Below are positions 56,003-64,000 of a stretch of 64,000 nt of DNA, one piece after another. This DNA comes from Triplophysa rosa (taxonomy: Eukaryota; Chordata; Actinopteri; Cypriniformes; Nemacheilidae). Positions within the stretch are counted from its first letter, which is position 1. The number at the start of each line of letters is the position of its first letter. The stretch is from the NCBI RefSeq assembly GCF_024868665.1, contig NC_079901.1, positions 2,896,673 through 2,960,672 on the forward strand. Direction: 5' to 3'. Both the position numbers and the translations under genes were made by a program. Under the pieces are notes generated by a model. The model was not told where the DNA came from, did not search any database, and saw nothing but the letters and a program-made list of their open reading frames with translations.

Positions 56003-56640
56003 ACCGCTTGTTAATGCAGGACAACAGGACGTGTTTGTCCGAAATCACCGAATGTTTTGCGAGAGAACGCAAATATCTTTGCGAGAGAATGCAAATGTTT
56101 TGCGAGGAAACGCAATGTTTCTCAGGGGAACGCAAACGTTTTGGGAGATTAGATTTCATTTACATGTGTAAAAGAAAATTGCTTGTTCAAGGTTTTTTCG
56201 AAGTTTGCTTTATAAAACTTCCCTGTTAAAGGAATTATCAGGAAAATTCTTGAACACAGCTTTGTTTACACAGGGTTTTGAGTAATCTGTATGCATGGAA
56301 AAGACCAACTGAAAAATATCTGGAGAGCATATAAACATTTTGTCAACACGCTAAACAGTACCGTTAGTTTACAAGGCCATGTTATTAGGAGGATTAAAGC
56401 TGGAGTAAGCAAAAAAGAGAATGAACAACAATTTTTTTTGACAAACAGACCGACATACAGAGTTATTGGTTAATCAAATAAATGCGGAACAGGTATGTTT
56501 TGAGCTGTTTTTTGAAACTTGTGAAGGATGCTGCAGTTCGGATGGAGGCTGGTTGTCCTTAGCTGAACACAAAATGTGTTGTTTTAACACAACCGTTTTA
56601 GAGGGTACCCATCGCCTTAACTCTACCTTTGCAGTGCAGT
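56003..56640. other. Unassigned; imperfect gagagaacgcaaat repeats near 56055-56140
   Basis: Four to five degenerate 20-bp units (gcgagagaacgcaaat, gcgaggaaacgcaatg, caggggaacgcaaacg). No gene recognised. Confidence 0.5.
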
Positions 56641-56649
56641 GATAGGACG

Positions 56650-57048
56650 GGAGCTAACATGGGACATACCAATTTTACTGTGTGATGTGTATGGATTTGT
56701 ATATTTAAAATCATGCAAAATGTATGAAAAAATGCAAGCATTAAGCTCTACTACTAACCCCACACCTATACACAAGTGTCAGAAAACATCTCTTGTATCT
56801 TTATCCCCTATTTGTGTTCAAGCTAGTTTTTTTACTGGTCCACCCCAAACCAAGTGTTATGGTTTGGGTCCAATTTAGGATCTCAGGATAATTTGTTTAA
56901 AATAAGCATTGTTTTCTGACACTTGTGTATAGTTGTGGGGTTAGTGGTAGAGCTTAATGCTAGCATTTTTTCATACATTTTGCATGATTTTAAATATACA
57001 AACCCATACACATCAAACAGTAAAATTGGTATGTCCCATGTTAGCTCC
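56650..57048. repeat. Long inverted repeat (foldback), 138-bp arms
   Basis: Left arm 56650-56787 (ggagctaacatgggacatac ... gtgtcagaaaac) and right arm 56911-57048 are about 95% complementary, with a 123-bp spacer. Outer ends abut unrelated DNA on the left and the LTR at 57050 on the right. Probably a palindromic MITE; no target duplication seen. Confidence 0.88.
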
Positions 57049-57049
57049 T

Positions 57050-57607
57050 TGTAACAGTCCTGTCTGCCTCCTTGTGTTCCCCTGCCAGCTTTCCCCGTGT
57101 TTTCACCCCATGGACTCATATTCACCGACCCTTTAACAGTCATGGACTACACTCCCCATAATCCTTTGCACCAGTTCGTCACCATCTTTGATTACACCCG
57201 GAAATGAGACTCATGATTGCACCCACACCTGATCGTCATTCCCTGGACTCTTTATATTCCTTGAGTTTTGTTCTGTTCAGTGCAGTACAACTAGACCTGA
57301 CACTGTTTGTTCTAGCTCAGACTACTTTGTATTCCGTGGATGTTACCTTTTGTCTCTTGGATCATTTACCTGTGGATGTTACCTGTTGTCTCTTGGATTA
57401 TTTACCTGTTGTCTCTTGGATTATTTACCTGTTGTCTCTTGGATTATTTACCTGTGGATGTTACATGTTGTTTTTGTACTTACTTACCCGTGGATGTTAC
57501 CTGTCATTTCTGGATTTACTCACCTGTCTTCTGCGATAAACTATCACCAGTCCCCTTCAGTTCCCTATGTGGCATCGTCCTTCCATCTGCATATGTGAAG
57601 TGTTACA
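57050..57607 (+). repeat. 5' LTR
   Basis: TGTAACAGTCCTG ... GTGTTACA; TATA-like tttatatt at about 57252; AATAAA-like gataaactatc at about 57535. Contains three extra copies of a 23-bp unit (gttgtctcttggattattta) compared with the single copy in the 3' LTR. Confidence 0.85.
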
Positions 57608-57629
57608 GAAGACCTGACCTAAAATCACG

Positions 57630-57911
57630 ATGTCAACACCACCAGAACTGGACTATATTTTCTCTTCAGAGGCCAGCCTGTTGGACATGAAACAGGATGG
57701 CCGGCCTCTGGAGAGTTACGCGTCGGAGTTTGTCGGTTTGTGCTATTGGGTGAGTTGGAGCGATCCCTTTCTAAACTGCTTATTTCTGACTGGTCTGGAT
57801 GATGATCTGCTCGCCTTTATCGTGCTCCCCCGACACTGGAGGATGTCATTAATCGAGTCCTCCAAGCGATGGGCTCTGAATTCTGTGTTGGGGGTGCTGA
57901 TAAGGACTTGA
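57630..57911 (+). CDS. Gag-like short ORF
   Basis: 93 codons starting 22 bp after the LTR (MSTPPELDYIF). GRPLESYASEFVGLCYWVSW then LFLTGLDDDLLAFIV resembles the middle of a retrotransposon capsid, where a YxxEF helix is followed by a Phe-x-x-Gly-Leu-Asp turn. Stop TGA at 57909-57911; the frame then shifts into the minisatellite. The domain call rests on pattern only. Confidence 0.5.
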   Translation: MSTPPELDYIFSSEASLLDMKQDGRPLESYASEFVGLCYWVSWSDPFLNCLFLTGLDDDLLAFIVLPRHWRMSLIESSKRWALNSVLGVLIRT

Positions 57912-58044
57912 GCGATGGTCATCCAGAACCAGTCGATTGCGGGGGATCGGCTCTGGCTCACCCCATATCCGCTCCGCACTCCTCCACAAAGCCTTGCCGC
58001 TGTGAGAAACTGTGTGGACGCCATAGCACGTCCTCAAAGGGCCT

Positions 58045-58580
58045 CGAGCCGGTCCCATCCGGTCTTCCAGACGCCTTCGAGCCGGTCCCGTCTGGCCTTC
58101 CAGTGTCCTTCCAGCCGGTCCTATTCGGCCTTCCAGTGTCCTTCGAGCCGGTCCCGTCCGGCCTTCCAGTGTCCTTCCAGCCGGTCCCGTCTGGCCTTCC
58201 AGAGGTCCTCGAGCCGGTCCCGTCCGGCCTTCCAGAGGTCCTCGAGCCGGTCCTGTCTGGCCTTCCAGAGGTCTCCGAGCCAGTCCCGTCCGGCCTTCCA
58301 GTCTCCTTCCAGCCAGTCCCGTCCGGCCTTCCAGAGGTCTTTGAGCCGGTCCCGTCCGGTCTTCCAGAGGCCTTTGAGCCGGTCCCGTCCGGTCTTCCAG
58401 AGGTCTTTGAGCCGGTCCTGTCCGGCCTTCCAGTGTCCTTCCTGCCGGTCCCGTCCGGCCTTCCAGAGGTCTTCGAGCCGGTCCCATCTGGCCTTCCAGA
58501 GGTCTTTGAGCCGGTCCCATCCGGCCATCCAGTGTCCTTACAGCCGGTCCCGTCCGGCTTCCCAGAGTTCTCGGAACTGC
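58045..58580 (+). repeat. 33-bp minisatellite, 16 units
   Basis: Units encode the 11-residue pattern EPVPSGLPEVF with variants (VSF, EAF, QPV). Period 33 keeps all frames open, so 220-330-codon ORFs appear on both strands. The plus frame 57869-58864 continues to 58864. Base changes mostly respect the pattern but coding is not shown. Confidence 0.9.
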
Positions 58581-59240
58581 CAGTGCCTGTTGCGGAAGTG
58601 ACTCCAGAGATCACAGCTGTGATCCTCATCTCCATGGCTGTGGCGTGCGTCAGGGCGATACGTGCGACTGAGAAGCTTCTCCCAGAGCACAGTGCCATAG
58701 CCTCTTCCCCAGTGTTCCCCGAGCCGGTTCCGTCCGGCTTTCCAGAGCCCTCGCCTGTGTGCCTCCCGGAGCCCTCGCCTGTGTGCATCCCGGAGCCCTA
58801 TACTTCCGCTCCAGGCCACCAAACCGGGGAAGCGCAAGCCTGCTGCTATAGTGGATTGCCATAGTGGTGGTGACATTAGGCTGCGTCCTTGCCACGGCCA
58901 CAGCATCCATCAGCCCCTGCTTCCCCGGCATCCATCAGCCCCTGCTTCCCCGGCAACACCGCCAAGGCAGCCATCAGCCCCTGCTCCTCGTCTCCCGATT
59001 CCGACGCCACGGCACCGTTCCCTGCTCCTCGCCTCCCAGCTCCACTGACTGTCTGGCTCCCGGTACGGCCCGCACCCCGCGGTCGCCCGAGCTGCCGGCA
59101 CCTCCCTGGATCCCATGAACCCTGGTGCCGGTAGCACCGTCCTGGAGGCTCCCTGTCCCTTGTATCATGCACGAGGCTCTAGGACACCCACCCCCCTCCC
59201 CGGTTGTTCATAGGCACGAGGACTCGCCTTCCACGAGTAC
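58581..59240 (+). other. Internal region of the LTR element, Pro-rich
   Basis: GC-rich, repeats like cctgcttccccggcatccat and gagccctcgcctgtgtgc. Ends at a purine-rich stretch before the 3' LTR that is not a clear polypurine tract. Confidence 0.5.
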
Positions 59241-59727
59241 TGTAACGGTCCTGTCTGCCCCCTTGTGTTCCCCTGCCAGCTTTCCCCATGTTTTCACCCC
59301 ATGGACTCATATTCACCAAACCTTTAACAGTCACGGACTACACTCCCCATAATCCTTTGCACCAGTTCATCACCATCTTTGATTACACCTGCACCTGAGA
59401 CTCATGATTGCACCCACACCTGATCGTCATTCCCTGTACTCTTTATATTCCTTGAGTTTTGTTCTGTTCAGTGTCAGGTCTAGTTGTACTATGTTTGTTC
59501 TAGCTCAGACTACTTTGTATGCCGTGGATGTTACCTTTTCGTCTCTTGGATCATTTACCTGTGGATGTTACCTGTTGTCTCTTGGATTATTTACCCATGG
59601 ATGTTACTTGTTGTTTTTGGATTTACTTGCCCGTGGATGTTACCTGTTGTTTCTGGATTTACTCACCTGTCTTCTGTTCACCTATTCCCTGCAATAAACT
59701 ATCACCAGTTCCTGTGTGGCATCGTCC
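59241..59727 (+). repeat. 3' LTR, altered at its end
   Basis: TGTAACGGTCCTG start matches the 5' LTR; AATAAA at about 59693 (tgcaataaactatcaccag). Confidence 0.85.
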
Positions 59728-60092
59728 ATCACATCTCGATGTCATTTCTGGGACAACACATTTTGTTACTTTAAAATAACACATACTGTTCTGTTACATA
59801 ACATAATACAAACAATGTGTTAATAATTAACACACTCTTTTTAATAGTGTTTAATACCTTTACTTCTACAAGTTGTGTTATAAACACATGAGAGATGACT
59901 ATATAAACACATGATGGAGAGATTAATATGTTAAAGTATGCTGTATCTGTCACTGACCAGCTCCACCCAGAACACATGGCTGTCTGCAGAGGAGCAACTG
60001 CCAAATTTATCAGATTATTGCATTTCTGCATTATCTTTACCAGAATTACGCACACACAGGGGACAGGTGCTCTAATGCTATACAAAGACCTA
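59728..60092. other. Unassigned; acaca-rich MITE-like DNA
   Basis: aacacattttgttactttaa, then aataacaca looks like a short MITE end but no pair was found. Confidence 0.35.
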
Positions 60093-60210
60093 CAGTCATG
60101 TGAAAAAGAAAGGACACCCTACAGAATTTTAGGGTTTTCCGTGTCAGGACATAATAAAGTCCTTAAGGCCTATGGACCAAATGTTTTCTATTTCTGAAAC
60201 AGAAAACCAA
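60093..60210 (+). repeat. Tc1/mariner-like left end
   Basis: TA followed by cagtcatgtgaaaaagaaag, then gacaccct, a known fish mariner-type terminus. Right end absent. Confidence 0.55.
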
Positions 60211-61483
60211 AAAGGTAAGTAAGACCGTTTCATCGGACGCACGCATGCCTGACCCCCAGTTTACTGCCGGTTTGTGTTTGGCTAGTGTCCAATAATATAT
60301 CCATTCATTTGTAATTTAATTTGTTAATATTAATTTGTAATATTATTTTACTGTCTAATAATTGTATTAAATAAATGATTTGTTGAATTTTGTTGTATGT
60401 TCCTTTTATAAACAATTTGTTGAAATGGTCCTGTAGTTCGGTCGCATTTCAAGTAATCGTATGGTACATTGACATCTAGCGGTTGAGCTTAGTATGGCAG
60501 TCTTAATTCAAAATATTGGAGAGACAAGTTTAGCCACAGTAACAGTTCTTCTCGGTTTCTTTTGATTGTAATCAGAAATAATCTACATGCACTCTATTGT
60601 TTGTGAATGTGTACCGTAAGTTTAGTTGGAGTCACAAAAGTGCGCATGCGCAGTAATGTTTGTGTTGTTAAGATGAAGCCGTCTATACAGTATGTAAGGT
60701 ATGTGACACATCCACATTTAAACCAAATAGAACTAAAGAAATGAAAGATGAATTATAACGTGAGTTTTGGACAGATGTGGTAACAAATAATTCAAGTTTA
60801 AAAAGGTATACAATTGATCTTAGTCTAAAGCTCATCGTTTGTGTTTACAGTACCAACAAAATAACAAGATTTAGGTTTGGAACATTTTTATTGTGTTTGG
60901 ATAACTGTTAACAAAGCGGGAAATGGCAAAGAGGATGAACCTTGAAAAATAAAATATTTGGAGGATAAAGAACTCAAAACAGATGAAAAAGAAAACACAG
61001 AGGTAAAAGAGAGAGAGCATTTTTCCGGGCAAGGCAGTAAAGATGCCTCATGATTGATAAGTCCTTAATGGAGGGAAGTGAATAGACAGAGAGAGAGAGT
61101 AAGAGAGCGGATCAAGAAATACAGAGAGAGAGAAGTGAGTTCAGGCTCTCACTAATGGACTAATCACATTGATTTCCATTTAGCTACTGTCTCTGATGTT
61201 ATTTATCAGGCTTAACAAAACCACCCATCTCTCCAACCCTTTGTTTTTCTTGGCGTCGGCCAATGTTTAACCAGCAGGGAAATGCTGTACTCAGTATTTT
61301 TCTCCCTGTTACCTGCCCACCACTGACCCCTCGTCTCTAAGCCGTCAAACTGCCCTAATATATTTGAGGTCTCTACACAATATAAGCATACAGTATAATC
61401 CGTCATGCTTCAGCATGCCCACCTCCACACTCTCCAGCACATGATCTTATAGCTTTTTACCAGCATCTTGCTTTACCAGTGCA
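60211..61483. other. No gene recognised
   Basis: AT-rich, with GA-rich runs at 61010 and 61085-61130. Confidence 0.5.
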
Positions 61484-61491
61484 GTCTGGCA

Positions 61492-62392
61492 TAGGGCTGT
61501 GCCGATAAACGATATCATATCGAATCGCGATAGAATGTATTTCAAAAACGATGACAAACTATTGGCATTTTGACTTGATATGGATTAATCTTACAGTCTA
61601 ACAGAACGCAGAAATAAACACAACAACAGTCAGTCAGCGTGCAGCTTTTATCATGCGCGTCAATGTACAAAGTCCATTTCATACTGCACTTGGCAAAGAA
61701 AACTCAACATGAGGAGGAAAACATGATTGGAAGCGGAAACAAAGGTGAAACTAACCTCGAGTTGTCATCACGCGGTTTATCAAGTGTCTTATTTTTTTTG
61801 CAATCGCCGGTTAAACAAAACAAACTTGAGGCACAATTGCAAGCGAGTTACTTCAAAACTCAAGCACAAACGTTTTTATATCCATCGTTAACATATCTGC
61901 TAACATGAGCTGGTGCTTATGAAACAAACCAGCGCTGCCCTGTACAGATTAGAGATGTAATGAAGTGAGTTTGTGTGCACATTAAAATATTGAACCTTGT
62001 ATGTAAGAATTGTATTAAAGAAATGTACTACAAATCCCACTACTCCAGCAAGACATTATTGCAGCATTATGTATGTGCGCAGGTGCTGAGCCAATAGCGT
62101 TCGAATGTACACAGTAACGGAGCCCTTTCATTGGTTGAATGTACTGAATGAACACTCCCTTTACTTAACGAGACATGTTGTTTATGGCCTAATATCCTCT
62201 GTGTTGCAACAGTGCATTACTTTCATTGAATTTTAACTGGTTAAAGGTTAACTTTTGTTAATAAACTGTATTTAAAATAGATTCTTTTAAATACAGTTTT
62301 TTTTATTAAATCTATATCGAAATAAATATCGTTATCGATCAATATAGAAAAAAACTATCGAGTTTACTTTTTTGCCATATCGCCCAGCCCTA
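61492..62392. mobile_element. hAT element, 901 bp, complete
   Basis: Ends TAGGGCTGTGCCGATA and GCCATATCGCCCAGCCCTA. Perfect 8-bp duplication gtctggca at 61484-61491 and 62393-62400. Subterminal atcgatat motifs. No transposase; the 89-codon ORF at 61639-61908 has no domain. Confidence 0.93.
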
Positions 62393-62400
62393 GTCTGGCA

Positions 62401-62677
62401 GCATTAGGTTTACAACTAAACATGTTTTAGATGAAGCCAATAAATATCCTTTTCATTTTCCCTGACACTTTGACATCAAAGACAGGAAACAACATTTGTG
62501 AACATAAACATCATTAACACACATTTGTAACGTATTTAAAACATTTTTAAATAAAACAGAATACAGAATGTTTTTCATCAAACCTTTTGGTATGCCTTCA
62601 AAACACTCTGGCACGAGAAATATTTTATAAAGTGTCTATAGTCTTTTGAAGCTTTTGAGAAGTGTTAGGGAACTGTA
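62401..62677. other. No feature recognised
   Basis: Short unassigned segment. Confidence 0.5.
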
Positions 62678-63225
62678 GGGACGGGTGGTATGGCGGTATA
62701 TGTTGTTACAGCGGAATAAAATGTGGGAATAAAAGTGGCCGTGGTTAACTCAGCACTCTGCAAATTAGACAATATAAAGAAGAAACATGTGCGGCACTTT
62801 CTCTCTCTCACCCGCAGTGCTCATGCAGGGGTGCAGAAATCTGTGTGTGCCTAATCTGCCTATAGAAAAACCTCATTCTCGTGTATTTCAGAAGTCAGAT
62901 TGCTATGTAAAGCTATTAATAGTTTTTTAGTAAAGTAAAAGTAAATAGTAATAGTAACGTTTTTTAAATTTAGCCGAGCCAAGACAAAACTTGCATCGCA
63001 AAATGTGCAATGACACTCATACAGACCCAATGTAAAACAGCGTATAATACCAGTCACCAGGCATATACAGGTACTCTCATTGTTTGTGCATATACAGCAC
63101 ATACTGTACTCTACTATATACACATTATATAGCCTAGAAGATAAATATAAATATCTGATTATCAGAACTTAATCTGCTATCTTTAGTGAATTTTCATAAC
63201 TTGCCTACATTTAAATAAAAGATAA
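62678..63225 (-). repeat. hAT relative of the 19751 element, truncated
   Basis: Left end TAGGGACGGGTGGTATGG. In reverse orientation 62880-63225 matches 19910-21110 (cttggctcg, ctattaatag, acttctgaaata, ctgattatcagaactta, ttcataacttgcctacattt). Right end replaced by the repeat at 63236. Confidence 0.7.
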
Positions 63226-63235
63226 ATACAATATA

Positions 63236-64000
63236 GCTGCAAGCAGCAATTAGGGGGTCAAGCCTAACAAGGGCACATAGGGAAATACATGTGGACATTT
63301 TTGATGATTAGTTTCTGCACAGCAGATACTGTATGTAAAATCATAAAAAGCACATTATAATAGCTTGTAACTTTTGACCACAAGTAGCCACTATCACCAA
63401 ACTTGTGTGACGGGAAAAAGATTACCAAGTCTCGTGTAAATACACAAAAGTGTTGCAAAGATACAGCCACATGACCTTTTGTTGTGCTCGCCTAGATTTC
63501 ATTGAGGCTGTTTATGAGAACCATTAGATCAATCAAAAAGCTTTTAATAACTTTTATTTAGAGGTGTCTCTAGAAGCTATATACAAAAATACATCTTTTG
63601 TAGAAGGAGTTCGAAAAAGTATGTTTTTTATATAATTCAATATGGCATAAAGGAAGTATGGTGGAATATGACAACTTTGATATCAATGAACTCAGCTTGA
63701 GCCAAAAAATATGCTAATGTGAATCGAATAACATTGTCGATTTCCTCATATGTTACAAGCATTTTAATACATTTCGTTATATATCTTGACCACTAGGGGG
63801 CACTGGCCTATAACTGTACCGGTCCTCTCAGAACATGACCTTGATGAACTCTACCAAGTTTCGTAGCAATTCGCCATTGCGTTTCTAAAATACTGAATTT
63901 TACAAACAAAATTCCAAATGGGCATGTACAATTCGGTGAGATATCTCATTTCGTTCAGAAAAAAACTTGTTTTGCATTTTTCGGCCACTTACCATGGAAA
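63236..64000. repeat. Unclassified high-copy fish repeat, runs off the window
   Basis: Starts tagctgcaagcagcaattag, then gggtcaagc, a phrase I know from abundant teleost non-coding repeats. Text such as accactagggggcactggcc and ctaccaagtttcgtagcaat recurs in such families. Continues beyond 64000. No ORF. Confidence 0.55.

Larger units (their letters stand above)
57050..59727 (+). mobile_element. Non-autonomous LTR retrotransposon with 33-bp minisatellite
   Basis: 5' LTR 57050-57607, Gag-like ORF, minisatellite, and 3' LTR 59241 to about 59727. The 3' LTR loses similarity after gtggcatcgtcc, so its last 30 bp or so are altered. No matching target duplication. No Pol. Confidence 0.82.

Noticed and set aside
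57849..58788. Long overlapping ORFs on both strands over the minisatellite
   Set aside because: A 33-bp period without stop codons keeps every frame open; ORF length carries no evidence there.
59727..59765. Exact 3' end and target duplication of the 57050 LTR element
   Set aside because: The 3' LTR diverges from the 5' LTR after gtggcatcgtcc and no ctcct duplication follows, so no precise border can be given.

Overview
This is a gene-poor, AT-rich stretch of vertebrate nuclear DNA, most likely from a cyprinid-type teleost fish. The evidence is the mix of mobile elements: HE1/V-type tRNA SINEs, hAT and TTAA-target MITEs, Tc1-like transposons with the fish IR/DR layout, a DIRS retrotransposon and sushi-like Gypsy elements. 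No complete host gene, tRNA or rRNA gene is visible. Three weak candidate host exons are flagged at 27.0-27.35 kb (-), 28.68-28.99 kb (-) and 33.53-33.70 kb (+). Species, homology and expression cannot be tested from the sequence alone.

Layout. 0-3 kb: Gypsy LTR followed by gag and a truncated pol; a polypurine tract just before the LTR suggests a second, upstream element shares it. 3-7 kb: SINE, hAT termini, an L2-type LINE 3' end invaded by a Gypsy LTR piece, and a 472-bp hAT MITE. 7.9-12 kb: a 983-bp hAT and a 2.57-kb foldback element whose inverted ends carry 26-bp tandem repeats. 13-19 kb: an Angel-like MITE, then a 4.66-kb hAT holding a TTAA element (itself holding another hAT) and a non-autonomous LTR element with a minisatellite. 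19.7-21.3 kb: hAT split by a solo LTR. 22.3-26.5 kb: a nested stack up to six elements deep. 27-29 kb: the least repetitive stretch. 29-33 kb: LINE RT remnant and a broken BED/hAT transposase gene interrupted by a second minisatellite-bearing LTR element. 33-40 kb: MITEs, a tRNA SINE and a Tc1-like element with a solo LTR in its terminal repeat. 40.4-43 kb: a LINE with endonuclease fused to RT by deletion and carrying a MITE. 44-47 kb: hAT/MITE remnants and a pair of segments that look like a genomic and a spliced copy of one transcript. 47.6-54.4 kb: a hAT holding a DIRS element which holds a BED-encoding hAT. 54.5-56 kb: Tc1-like element. 56.6-59.7 kb: a near-palindrome abutting a third minisatellite-bearing LTR element. 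60-64 kb: hAT and unclassified repeats.

Interplay. Most element boundaries are supported by target-site duplications read directly: 8 bp for hAT, TTAA, TA for Tc1, 5-6 bp for LTR elements. This makes the relative order of insertion readable. All recognised coding sequences are mobile-element genes and most are broken by stops, frameshifts or insertions. The most notable features are the nearly open DIRS pol frame, a small hAT copy retaining an intact BED-finger ORF, three LTR elements sharing a Pro/Ser-rich minisatellite core, and the spliced-looking duplication. I found no demonstrable new biological system.
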